Part shown: one piece after another, positions 23,573 to 30,711 of the stretch
Position numbering within the stretch: position 1 is the stretch's first letter
Layout of the letters: every line of letters begins with the position of its first letter
Assembly: GCA_002366545.1 (NCBI GenBank)
Contig: DFBH01000011.1
Span: 1-30,711, forward strand
Length of the DNA: 30,711 bases
Direction of reading: 5' to 3'
Source of the DNA: Candidatus Oleimmundimicrobium americanum
GTDB lineage: Bacteria > Actinomycetota > Aquicultoria > UBA3085 > Oleimmundimicrobiaceae
Notes under the pieces: generated by a model
Seen by the model: only the letters and a program-made list of their open reading frames with translations
The model's database searches: none
What the model was told of the DNA's origin: nothing
Position numbers and translations under genes: made by a program

Positions 23573-23743
23573 ATGAAACATACCGGGTTTTCTCTCATCC
23601 TTGTCTTATTGTTATTATTCTTTCCTTTCACCTTTATTTCCTGTTTATTTATTGGGTTTATTTTTAAAACCACGCAAAAAATTAAAAATGGGTTTAAACA
23701 ACTCGGGCAAAAAAATGAGATTGCCGCGCTCCGCTCGCAATGA
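23573..23743 (+). CDS. Possible 56-residue membrane protein ending inside a dispersed repeat
   Basis: The frame encodes MKHTGFSLILVLLLLFFPF and continues with a single hydrophobic span to about residue 31, then a basic tail KTTQKIKNGFKQLGQKN. Its last codons EIAALRSQ and stop TGA come from the GAGATTGCCGCGCTC...CAATGA repeat at 23717. No ribosome-binding site is visible. It is either a small gene whose 3' end was replaced by the repeat or chance coding in AT-rich sequence. Confidence 0.25.
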   Translation: MKHTGFSLILVLLLLFFPFTFISCLFIGFIFKTTQKIKNGFKQLGQKNEIAALRSQ

Positions 23744-23753
23744 CTTCTTATTA
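23717..23753. repeat. GAGATTGCC...GCAATGAC repeat, second copy
   Basis: Identical over 37 bases to 12442-12478, including the AT-rich tail ACTTCTTATTA beyond the palindromic core. A diverged relative occurs at about 8006-8041. Confidence 0.8.
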
Positions 23754-24057
23754 ATTGGTTGGTTTGCTTATTAAAAGTTTTTTTATATTTTAAACTGCAT
23801 GCTCTCCGTTTTTAACCATCAGCCTGCCCGCCAATGCCTAACGGCATCATAGGCGTAGGCGGGCAGGTGGCGGGCACAAGATATCTACCAGATGAACTTG
23901 GAGTGAAGCAGAAGGTCGTTTTTAGGAGTCTGCCAGCCGATAAACCGAATAAACCGGTGATTTAGAGTACTAATAAACTTCTCTTTAATGACTTGCCATA
24001 AGCGAACGAAGTGAGTCGAATGGTGAAGATGACAGGGAATTTCATGTAATAAAACGT
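23744..24057. other. Gap with palindrome copy 3 and repeat words
   Basis: No gene supported. Apart from the palindrome at 23821-23876 it has a CATGCTCTCCG run, AATAAACCGGTG-type words, and GCGAACGAAGTGAGTCGAA (24002-24020), another word of common dispersed repeats. Confidence 0.5.
23821..23876. repeat. GC-rich dispersed palindrome, copy 3
   Basis: Bases 23823-23860 are identical to 8272-8309. Here the outer arms pair directly: CCTGCCCGCC with GGCGGGCAGG, around the inner hairpin ATGCC-TAAC-GGCAT. Confidence 0.8.
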
Positions 24058-24076
24058 AAAAAGTTGTTACACAACT
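24058..24076 (-). terminator. Probable intrinsic terminator of the tRNA cluster
   Basis: Minus strand AGTTGT-GTA-ACAACT followed by TTTTT, 50 bp after tRNA-Val. The stem is AT-rich and hence weak. An additional 10-bp-arm hairpin ATGAAATTCT-TTC-AGAATTTCAT (24095-24117) stands between it and the tRNA. Confidence 0.45.
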
Positions 24077-24126
24077 TCACGTTCCTGCCCCATGATGAAA
24101 TTCTTTCAGAATTTCATTTTACAGGG

Positions 24127-24201
24127 TGGTGGGCGCTACTGGACTTGAACCAGTGACCCCTTCCGTGTCAGGGAAGTACTCTCCCGCTGAGCTAAGCGCC
24201 C
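24127..24201 (-). tRNA. tRNA-Val (anticodon GAC)
   Basis: Cloverleaf complete on the minus strand: acceptor GGGCGCT/AGCGCCC, D-loop AGCTCAGCGGGAGAG, anticodon arm CTTCC-CTGACAC-GGAAG, T-arm GGTTCAAGTCC, encoded CCA. Last of the three-tRNA cluster. Confidence 0.96.
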
Positions 24202-24274
24202 AAAAAACCAGTCAAAAGTCAAAATTATATTTAATCTTTTTCTACTAACTCTTGACTATCCGCCTTCGGTGACT

Positions 24275-24349
<75 letters not shown>

Positions 24350-24420
24350 AATTAAGTATAAAGTCTGTTAGTCGGGAGTCGGGAGTTTCTTGGTTTATAG
24401 TCTCTTCATCCCCACCCGTT

Positions 24421-24624
24421 TTATACATATGCATTAGTAGGGTGCAACTGGAAAAAAGGAGCAACCCTGCTATCAAAGAACTTATTCTCTACAAGTTCCG
24501 CCCGCATTTGCTCAACGAAGCAGATAAACTGGAACGGAGTAAAATTACTATCACCCAAAACCACTACTTTTCCATGAGTATTCTGAGCGTTTGTATCCTC
24601 CTGAATTATGTCGCTAGCTTGCAC
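24421..24624 (-). CDS. Doubtful 67-residue ORF between tRNA-Gly and tRNA-Cys
   Basis: Encodes MQASDIIQEDTNAQNTHGKV followed by VVLGDSNFTPFQFICFVEQM and an acidic, protein-like remainder. The segment GKVVVLGDSN faintly recalls GldG/DUF4350-type sequences (GRVVVxGDSxF), so it may be a fragment of a former gene. No good ribosome-binding site at the first ATG, and no context for its function. Confidence 0.25.
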   Translation of the reverse strand: MQASDIIQEDTNAQNTHGKVVVLGDSNFTPFQFICFVEQMRAELVENKFFDSRVAPFFQLHPTNAYV

Positions 24625-24675
24625 TAGTCTTTAAACTCCTCACTCCCCACTATTCACTCACCGCTTTCAACGGTG

Positions 24676-24750
24676 TGGAGCGGAAGACGGGATTTGAACC
24701 CGCGACCCTCACCTTGGCAAGGTGATGCTCTACCACTGAGCCACTTCCGC
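24676..24750 (-). tRNA. tRNA-Gly (anticodon GCC)
   Basis: Acceptor GCGGAAG/CTTCCGC, D-loop GGCTCAGTGGTAGAGC, anticodon arm TCACC-TTGCCAA-GGTGA, T-arm GGGTTTGAATCCC, encoded CCA. First gene of the cluster, directly after the promoter. Confidence 0.96.
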
Positions 24751-24766
24751 ATCTTTTCCAAAAGGT

Positions 24767-24795
24767 ATTCTACCATTGAGAATTGGTCTTTGCAA
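24767..24795 (-). promoter_or_regulatory. Promoter of the Gly-Cys-Val tRNA cluster
   Basis: Minus strand TTGCAA (24790-24795), 17-bp spacer, TAGAAT (24767-24772), ending 16 bp before the tRNA-Gly 5' end. Spacing and position fit a stable-RNA promoter. Confidence 0.65.
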
Positions 24796-25066
24796 TTCAA
24801 AATTAAACTGCGTTAAAAAATTAAAAATATCAATTTTACCTGCCATTATTTTTTTCATGATTTCATCTTTAACAAATTTACTAAATTCCCAAGACTTGTT
24901 AACGTAAGAATTATTGAAAATGGATTTAATTAAAAATTATCTAAAAATATCTCTAATTTTGGTATCTATACCTATCTCGCCAATTTAGTTTCCATTAATT
25001 TTCTCATTATTTTAAGCAAAATACTGGATACTTTATATAAAACAAAGATTTTTTTAAAAACCCAAC
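24796..25066. other. AT-rich gap between the tRNA promoter and the HD-GYP gene
   Basis: I see no gene, repeat or clear terminator here. It is very AT-rich with short runs such as AAATTAAAAATATCAATTTT. Confidence 0.5.
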
Positions 25067-28000
25067 TTACCCGCTCTTTTCCAATTCCTTTTGATCAAGC
25101 AATTCTTTTAAATCCACTTCTTCCAAAGCACTTAAAAAAACTTCAGCAATATAGGGATCAAACTGCTTCCCCATATTTTTTTTCAGCTCCTTAACCGCTT
25201 CCTGAAAACTCATTGCCAATCTATAAGGCCTTGCTGAGGTCATAGCATCAAAAGAATCCGCAACAGCCAATATTCTGGCTCCCAAGGGTATCTCCTCCCC
25301 TTTTAAGCCAGATAGATAACCTTTACCATCGTACCTTTCATGATGATGGAGAACAATAGGAACAACTTCTTTAAGCTTTGGAACTCGACCAATTATCTTA
25401 ATTCCTATTTCGGGATGAGTCTTTATTACGTCGTATTCCTCATTGCTTAAACTTGACGGTTTATTTAAAATTCCCTCTCTTACACCTATTTTGCCAATAT
25501 CATGTAGCAAGCCCGCCGTTTTTAAAACCCCCTTATCTTCCTCCGAAAAACCAAGTTTATCAGCAATAATCATCGCGTATTTCGTAACATTTTCAGAATG
25601 ACCTCTTGTATAAGAATCTTTGGCTTCAATTGTCTCGACAAATGCTTTAACGGTTTCAATATAAACTTCTTCCAATTCATCAAAGAGCTGAGCATTATAT
25701 ATTGAAACAGCCGCCTCACCCGTCAAAGTAGAAAGAAGCCTTAAGTCATCATCTATAAATTCCCGAGAAGAAATATTTCCGATATTTATGACCCCAATTA
25801 CTTCTTCTTTTACTTTTAAAGGAACCGAAATGGCCGAGTAGAGTTCCTTCCGCATTTCGTGATTCTTAAAACGGGAATCACTTTCTACATCATTTAACAA
25901 CAGGGGCTTACCTTTTTCAGCAACCCAACCGGCAATTCCTTCGCCCAACTTAAGATGTGTTCCTTTAACTATCTCCGGGCTTAATCCCCTTGATACTACA
26001 ATTTTTAACTCATTATCATCTTTATCTAAAAGCATTATCGATCCAATATCCGCGCGCATGGTCTCAACTGAACAGTCAATAATGAAACTGAGTAAGTCGT
26101 TCAATTCTATGGTGGAACTCAAAACTTTGCTAACTTCATAAAGCGTTGAAAATTCGGCCGCTGCCTGACTTGTTTTTTTATATAAATGCTCCTTCTCTGT
26201 AACATCTTGTAACATCAAAATTGTACCCAAAAATTCGTTAGACGAATTCCTAACCGGGGCAAGATTACACCTTATTGTTTTTGACCCTTGAACTGATATC
26301 TGCATCTCTTTAACTGAGGACTCTCCTCCCTTAAATCGCCTCATCTGTTCCCTAACAACATCTCTTTTTTCTTTTGGATGGCAAAGCAATACATTTCTTC
26401 CAATTAAATCGATGGAATTTACCCCAAAAATCTCTCCGGAAACCCTGTTTGCAGTCACAATCTTACCTTTTTTATCCGTGGTTACTACACCTTCACCCAT
26501 ACTGGCAAACATCGCATCCAATTTGATTTTTTCGCTGTTCATCTTATCATAAAGTCTTGCGTTGTCAATTGCCGCAGCTATTTGATAAGCTATGCTTTCC
26601 AACAAAGAAACCTGTTTATCCGTAAGTTTCTTGTCCTTATCGGTTGCAAGGGCAAGTACTCCAACCACCTTATTTTTGGTAAGAAGAGGTAAACAAATTT
26701 GACTACGGATTTTTTCTGTTGGAAAGATAGTTGCGTAATCGTTGATTTTACAAATATCGTTAAAAACTTTTGATTTTAGCTCAAGCAAAGTTTTAACACA
26801 TATACAATTTTCTGAGCCAACGTAATTGTTTTTTAAATCCTTATGACGCATGCCATAAATAGCTACGGGTTTTAATTTAATGTTTCGGAAAACCGGGCAC
26901 TTAACACACTCCGCTATTTTTTCCTTAAATTTGCCCTGTATCTCATCTCGACAATGAGTCCCGCTAATGGTCCAACATTCCAAACTATCCGAATTATAAG
27001 CGGGGCAAGCATCGCAACTGCTACTATGATGCTTGCCCCGCTTATCCTGATAAACCCAACATCTGTTTAAACTTTTTTCACTCACCAAAAGAATGGCCCC
27101 GAATTGAGCCTCAGCAAGAGGCGCTATCACCTCGAGAATACGTTTTAAAAGACCGTCTAAATTTAGGGTTGAGCCAATAGCTTTAGAGACATTACATATA
27201 GTAGTTAATTCCTTAACACGACTCCTTGTTTGTTTATTTGCTAAAACCAGTTCTTGAGTCCTTTCTTTAACTTTGTCTTCAAGGGTCTCTCCCCAAAGCT
27301 CAAGTTCTCTTTGAGATTTTTCAAGTCTTCGAGTCATTTGATTAAATGAATTTGCAAGCGTTCCAAGCTCATCCTTTGATTTTATTCTCACCCTTTGCGA
27401 CAAATCGCCGTCAACAATAACTTTTACCCCCTCATCCAATAAACGAATATCTTTTACAATACCCTTAGAAATAAAAAAACTAATTGCAAGACCAAAGAGA
27501 GCTATCCCAAAAGCAAAAAAGATCATGATATCACGGGAAGATTGTTGGGTTTTATTGGCACTTGCCAGTGTTAAATCAGCTCGCTCCTTGGTGTATTCCA
27601 CCAATTTGTCTACGTTGACGGTCATTTCAATGGCAACCGCGTCCATTTCTTCCATCAAATTGCCGCTGATAGGATTTTCAACAGGATTATCTAAATTTAA
27701 TATTTCATCTGCCTTTACTTTTAACTTAGATAAATCATCAACTCGGATTTCTTCTACAAGCTCTTTACATCTTGGACAACCAGTTACACTCACCACTTCA
27801 CAAACTTCATTAAACTGTTTCTCCAAGTTCACCCATGCTCCCTTAAAAATGCTACGTTCAGCCACATCGCCATGAATAATGTAATCATGCGGAGGCATCA
27901 GGGTCTTCTGAAACTCCACATTCAACTCTTGAGCGGATTCTGCCATAGCCATCTTTTCAGAAATTTCAGCGGTGCTTTCATTGGCCTTTTTGATTCCCGT

Positions 28001-28078
28001 GTAACCTACAAAACCGCTCAAAACCATTAGAAAAACCAGCCCGAATATAACTAAGCAAAGTTTTTTTCCTATAGTCAA
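25067..28078 (-). CDS. Membrane-bound GAF/PAS/HD-GYP sensor, probable c-di-GMP phosphodiesterase
   Basis: A 1003-residue signalling protein. In order it has TM1 (about 8-27), an extracytoplasmic helical sensor (28-184, with CPRC at 101-104), TM2 (184-203), HAMP (204-257), coiled coil, GAF1 (about 297-510), PAS (about 517-630), GAF2 (645-798) and HD-GYP (805-985). GAF1 carries a cysteine-rich insert: C340-W, C355, C358-P-A-Y, C368-W, GTHC376, C391, C394, and C425/C427. It resembles the CW...CPAY...CW...GTxC motif seen in other sensors and may bind metal or sense redox. The HD-GYP domain keeps HDIGKIG (H859, D860) and HHHERYDGKG, but the GYP triplet is GYL (920-922). Start TTG (28076-28078) behind AGAGGAT. 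The signal sensed is unknown. Confidence 0.93.
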   Translation of the reverse strand: MTIGKKLCLVIFGLVFLMVLSGFVGYTGIKKANESTAEISEKMAMAESAQELNVEFQKTLMPPHDYIIHGDVAERSIFKGAWVNLEKQFNEVCEVVSVTGCPRCKELVEEIRVDDLSKLKVKADEILNLDNPVENPISGNLMEEMDAVAIEMTVNVDKLVEYTKERADLTLASANKTQQSSRDIMIFFAFGIALFGLAISFFISKGIVKDIRLLDEGVKVIVDGDLSQRVRIKSKDELGTLANSFNQMTRRLEKSQRELELWGETLEDKVKERTQELVLANKQTRSRVKELTTICNVSKAIGSTLNLDGLLKRILEVIAPLAEAQFGAILLVSEKSLNRCWVYQDKRGKHHSSSCDACPAYNSDSLECWTISGTHCRDEIQGKFKEKIAECVKCPVFRNIKLKPVAIYGMRHKDLKNNYVGSENCICVKTLLELKSKVFNDICKINDYATIFPTEKIRSQICLPLLTKNKVVGVLALATDKDKKLTDKQVSLLESIAYQIAAAIDNARLYDKMNSEKIKLDAMFASMGEGVVTTDKKGKIVTANRVSGEIFGVNSIDLIGRNVLLCHPKEKRDVVREQMRRFKGGESSVKEMQISVQGSKTIRCNLAPVRNSSNEFLGTILMLQDVTEKEHLYKKTSQAAAEFSTLYEVSKVLSSTIELNDLLSFIIDCSVETMRADIGSIMLLDKDDNELKIVVSRGLSPEIVKGTHLKLGEGIAGWVAEKGKPLLLNDVESDSRFKNHEMRKELYSAISVPLKVKEEVIGVINIGNISSREFIDDDLRLLSTLTGEAAVSIYNAQLFDELEEVYIETVKAFVETIEAKDSYTRGHSENVTKYAMIIADKLGFSEEDKGVLKTAGLLHDIGKIGVREGILNKPSSLSNEEYDVIKTHPEIGIKIIGRVPKLKEVVPIVLHHHERYDGKGYLSGLKGEEIPLGARILAVADSFDAMTSARPYRLAMSFQEAVKELKKNMGKQFDPYIAEVFLSALEEVDLKELLDQKELEKSG

Positions 28079-28168
28079 AAGAGTATCCTCTCGTTGAAGT
28101 TTAAAGAAGCCTGCTAGTTGTTTATCGGCTAATTTTTACATAACCTAAATAGGAAATTCTTAAAATAA

Positions 28169-29008
28169 TCAATTATCTTTTTTTCGAAGCAACTCGGCCA
28201 ACATATTTGCCGCTTCCTCCATGGTTGAAGGAAACCCTACATCAAAACCAACCTCTCGAAGCGCTGAGAATAATACTAAAAAATCGGGCGGCTGCATGTT
28301 GGCTTGATGTAAAACCTGAGGATTTAAGAAAATTTCCTTGGGATTTCCACGAGCTATAATATTTCCCCCGCTTAAAACATAAACTACATCCGCAATTTTT
28401 GATACCAAATTTACCTCATGAGTCGTAATAACAAGAGCGGATTTATGTTTGGCGTTTATCTCCGATAACAACTGAATTATTTCTTCTTTTGCTATTGGAT
28501 CAAGCCCTTTGAATGGTTCATCCAAAACCAAAAGGACAGGATTTGCGATTAGCGCTCCCGCTAAAGCCACTTTCTTCTTTTCCCCGCCACTTAAGTAATG
28601 AGGAATTTTTCTTCTTAGATTGGCTATGCCCATTGTTTCCATCATTGCATCTACTCTTTCATCAACTTCGCCGGATGGAACACCTCGATTTCTTAAAGCA
28701 AAGGCGATGTCGTCTTCAACTGTCGGCCCTATTATCTGCTCATCAACATTTTGAAAAACCACTCCGATATTTAATATAACTTCATCAAATTCCTTCGTAG
28801 GAACTTTTCCAAAAACCTTAATTTCTCCTTCGGTAGCCTTCAAAAGTCCAATAATGTGAGCAAGCAAAGTGGTCTTTCCTGAGCCATTAGAACCAAGAAT
28901 CACCACTTTTTCGCCTTCATGAACAACAAAATCCAAACCGCAGACACTTACCTCTGTTGCATCAGGATAGACATGTTTTAAACACCTTACTTTGACTATT
29001 TCATTCAT
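28169..29008 (-). CDS. cbiO: Energy-coupling factor ATPase of a cobalt/nickel transporter
   Basis: ABC ATPase, 279 residues. It has Walker A GSNGSGKTT (about 39-47), Q-loop FQNVDEQIIGPTVEDDIAF typical of the CbiO/EcfA group, signature LSGGEKKKVALAGAL, Walker B LLVLDEPFKGLDP and a switch His in ITTHEVN. Its start overlaps the cbiQ stop by 4 bp, so the two are coupled. A C-terminal tail (about 210-279) is usual for CbiO. It energises metal uptake with CbiQ and CbiM. Confidence 0.95.
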   Translation of the reverse strand: MNEIVKVRCLKHVYPDATEVSVCGLDFVVHEGEKVVILGSNGSGKTTLLAHIIGLLKATEGEIKVFGKVPTKEFDEVILNIGVVFQNVDEQIIGPTVEDDIAFALRNRGVPSGEVDERVDAMMETMGIANLRRKIPHYLSGGEKKKVALAGALIANPVLLVLDEPFKGLDPIAKEEIIQLLSEINAKHKSALVITTHEVNLVSKIADVVYVLSGGNIIARGNPKEIFLNPQVLHQANMQPPDFLVLFSALREVGFDVGFPSTMEEAANMLAELLRKKDN

Positions 29009-29712
29009 CCAAAAATCCCTACCCCCAAAAGAGCTGCTACACTCAAAATTAATGGAGCAAAATCATATTTTGAGAAACAACGCAAACTCCTATATTTAGC
29101 CATACCACCCTTATACCCTCGAATAGCCAAAATTTCCGAGCTTCGACTGCTCAAATCCACAGCATGAATAAAGAGGACTCCTAAGATATCTCCCAAACTC
29201 TTCAGGTTTGTAAATATCTTTCGAGGAGAAAGTCCTCTTTTAACTTTAACTGCCATAGTTAAATTCTTTAATTCCTTAAGAAGAATAAAAAAAGAACGGT
29301 AGGTCATAAACAAACTATCAGCTATTAATTTTGGAAGAAAATGAGCAAGGACCGCAAATATATCAAAATAATTCGTCGTAGTCAGCACGATGAGAACCGA
29401 CAAAGCAGCCGTAACAGCTTTTAAAATTATCGTAAGGGGCCAAAGAAAAGAACCGGAAATCTGGCTAACGGCAAAAATAATGGCGAAAACCGCTACATAA
29501 AAAGTCATAGCAAGAATTTTTAAAACGGGCTGTCTCAGTATTTTTAACAACAGGAGTAGAAACAACAAAAGAAATGCAAGAAAAGATGGCCTGTTAGACA
29601 TTATTATTGCAATAATAATCGACATAGAAAAAATCATCTTTGGCACCGCAGAAGCCTTATGAAAAAAGCTATGCCCATTTGAAGCAAGATAATCAATAAA
29701 ATATAGGTCCAA
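29005..29712 (-). CDS. cbiQ: Transmembrane coupling protein of the cobalt/nickel ECF transporter
   Basis: T-component of the ECF transporter, 235 residues. Hydrophobic spans lie around 25-60, 65-85, 90-108 and 215-233, and the cytoplasmic coupling helices end in EILAIRGYKGG, equivalent to the conserved A-R-G motif that contacts the ATPase. It starts at ATG 29710-29712, immediately after the cbiM stop, and overlaps cbiO by 4 bp. Confidence 0.93.
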   Translation of the reverse strand: MDLYFIDYLASNGHSFFHKASAVPKMIFSMSIIIAIIMSNRPSFLAFLLLFLLLLLKILRQPVLKILAMTFYVAVFAIIFAVSQISGSFLWPLTIILKAVTAALSVLIVLTTTNYFDIFAVLAHFLPKLIADSLFMTYRSFFILLKELKNLTMAVKVKRGLSPRKIFTNLKSLGDILGVLFIHAVDLSSRSSEILAIRGYKGGMAKYRSLRCFSKYDFAPLILSVAALLGVGIFG

Positions 29713-30429
29713 TTATCTCTCCCTCTCATAAAATAAATCAGGTTTTACTCGACCCATAAAACCAATTATTGCCGAAGTTATCAAACTCTCTATCACCCAA
29801 CCAATAAAAGCAAAAGGAATTATAATTTTAGCGAACTTAATCAGCGAAATTTCTGCAAGTTCTTCTTGCGAATCCACCTGATGATTGTGCTCTTCTAATT
29901 GTGTTTGATGATTATGCTCGTGGTGATGTAGAAACTTAGCTGGGTTAACTTGAGTTATCCCTACTATGCCCATCATAAGTGCGGTAGACAGAGCAAGCGC
30001 AAAAAATGTCGCTATCAAAGCTGAGATATTAATTCTTAAAAAACTACGAAGTGCCCCAAAAAACAAGAATCCAAAAACTGTCTCGCTTCCTATTATCAGA
30101 GAGTTCAGCCCTATAACGGTAACTCCGCCATGACCTATAAGCGCAAGGATTAAATTAACTATAAAAGCAGAAATAAACCCGGCCCAAGGACCAAGAATTA
30201 TTCCAACCAAAACGCTTAAATTTAAATGATATCCTATGCCGATGGGAAGCGGAACCGACATTCCCAGCAACATAACAGCACTAATAATACCGATGCGGGG
30301 GACGAGTTTTTGAATATCCTTTTTTCTAAGCATAAATAAAGAAAGGCCAATGATTAAACCCGTAACAATAAAACCTATTAATAGCCAAATCGGATCAATT
30401 ATTCCATCCGGAATATGAAGATGTGACAC
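29713..30429 (-). CDS. cbiM: Cobalt/nickel-binding substrate component CbiM/NikM with His-rich loop
   Basis: S-component of a group I ECF transporter, 238 residues, about six or seven spans. The N-terminal metal-binding motif is HLHIPDG (residues 3-9, after GTG-encoded Met and Ser), with GYHLNLS (about 66-72) and GHGGVTVIG (about 99-107) as further family motifs. A loop at 168-183 reads HHHEHNHQTQLEEHNH, a probable metal-trapping or donating segment typical of nickel or cobalt carriers. The start is GTG (30427-30429) behind GGGGGAG. No cbiN/nikN follows, and cbiQ comes next directly. Cobalt versus nickel cannot be decided. No cobalamin or NiCo riboswitch is visible in the about 90 bp before the IS end. 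Confidence 0.93.
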   Translation of the reverse strand: MSHLHIPDGIIDPIWLLIGFIVTGLIIGLSLFMLRKKDIQKLVPRIGIISAVMLLGMSVPLPIGIGYHLNLSVLVGIILGPWAGFISAFIVNLILALIGHGGVTVIGLNSLIIGSETVFGFLFFGALRSFLRINISALIATFFALALSTALMMGIVGITQVNPAKFLHHHEHNHQTQLEEHNHQVDSQEELAEISLIKFAKIIIPFAFIGWVIESLITSAIIGFMGRVKPDLFYERER

Positions 30430-30514
30430 ATTTACTCCCCCTTTAACACAATTAGCTCTTGGCTTGTTTCAAATTAAAAAGTAAAATTCCGTGCCTGCTG
30501 TAAAGGTTACACGC

Positions 30515-30537
30515 TTAGCAGACACTTCCCCCTCCGG
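30515..30537. repeat. IS terminal inverted repeat, 3' end of the right IS copy
   Basis: TTAGCAGACACTTCCCCCTC followed by CGG, the inverted counterpart of 133-154. It lies 8 bp outside the transposase stop and about 85 bp upstream of cbiM. An outer extension to TGTAAAGG at 30500 is possible, since IS481 elements often begin with TGT. Confidence 0.6.
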
Positions 30538-30544
30538 CCAATCA

Positions 30545-30711
30545 TTAAACGGTAACCATGTCTTTTGATTTCCCTCTCGATTTTAATAACAACCTCTTAC
30601 TCTCCTCAAAGGTTTCAACCGGTTTCTTTCCCATGTTTCGATAGCCTTGATGCGACCGCTCGTGGTTATAGTAATAAAGCCAGACGTCAAGGTCCTTTTG
30701 AAGCTCATCTA
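30545..30711 (-). CDS. IS481-type transposase, C-terminal fragment (cut by window edge)
   Basis: The minus-strand frame enters at the right edge and ends at TAA (30545-30547). It encodes DELQKDLDVWLYYYNHERSH, then QGYRNMGKKPVETFEES and a short basic tail ending VTV. The YNxERxHQGY...PxE(T)F pattern is the end of the rve integrase core of IS481/IS3 transposases, including the last catalytic-helix region. Together with the fragment at 1-89, about 230 residues of a typical 340-residue protein are missing. Confidence 0.85.
   Translation of the reverse strand, partial: DELQKDLDVWLYYYNHERSHQGYRNMGKKPVETFEESKRLLLKSRGKSKDMVTV

Noticed and set aside
3694..23876. CRISPR array or direct-repeat array
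   Set aside because: The palindromes are far apart and single, with no regular spacing or spacers, and there are no cas genes in the window.
30430..30514. Cobalamin or NiCo riboswitch before cbiM
   Set aside because: About 85 bases of AT-rich sequence without the conserved B12-box or NiCo elements before the IS end.

Overview
The window carries ordinary chromosomal housekeeping genes of an AT-rich bacterium. Several features point to a Gram-positive-type lineage: strong AGGAGG ribosome-binding sites, a T-box riboswitch on pheST, a Bacillus-type (GAAC-N4-GTTC) SOS box, and an IF3 sequence close to actinobacterial and clostridial forms. A deep-branching Actinobacteriota or Firmicutes-like environmental lineage is my best guess, but this is inference. 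Nearly all genes lie on the minus strand. Both edges of the window cut through what looks like the same IS481-type insertion sequence: its 5' end is at the left edge and its 3' end at the right edge, in the same orientation. This would be expected if an assembly stopped at two copies of one repeat.

Positions 424-12147 hold an almost complete arginine pathway transcribed leftward: argC, argJ, a small unknown membrane protein, argB, argD, argF, argR, argG, argH, then DNA polymerase X (polX). ArgJ recycles the acetyl group, so no argA is needed. In front of argC a near-consensus promoter lies inside a 34-bp perfect-armed dyad, the likely site of autoregulation by the ArgR encoded in the same operon. 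The operon is broken up by long gaps (370 and 600 bp) filled with dispersed palindromes and degenerate low-complexity tracts.

Positions 12536-15142 form a small plus-strand SOS unit: a LexA-type box inside a promoter, a DUF6504-like protein and DNA polymerase IV. It is followed by dispersed structured repeats and an AT-rich, probably acquired minus-strand gene encoding a HEPN-like protein, with an attC-like hairpin just after its stop codon. Positions 15236-22486 form a translation block: thrS under its own promoter; infC-rpmI-rplT behind a promoter and a transcription attenuator, with infC probably starting at AUA; then a phenylalanine T-box (specifier UUC) and pheS-pheT.

Positions 22500-24120 are a degenerate area with a decayed DUF1614 membrane-protein gene interrupted by repeat sequence, two possible small membrane-protein genes, and repeat copies. 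A tRNA cluster (Gly-GCC, Cys-GCA, Val-GAC, all with encoded CCA) follows. The right part has a large membrane-bound GAF/PAS/HD-GYP signalling protein with a cysteine-rich insert, and a cobalt/nickel ECF-type transporter (cbiM-cbiQ-cbiO) without a visible cbiN. The IS end lies about 90 bp upstream of cbiM.

The least explained features are a family of GC-rich palindromes whose inner hairpin changes sequence but keeps pairing, the cassette-like HEPN gene, the infC attenuator built on duplicated 7-mers, and the DUF6504-dinB SOS unit with an apparently leaderless start.
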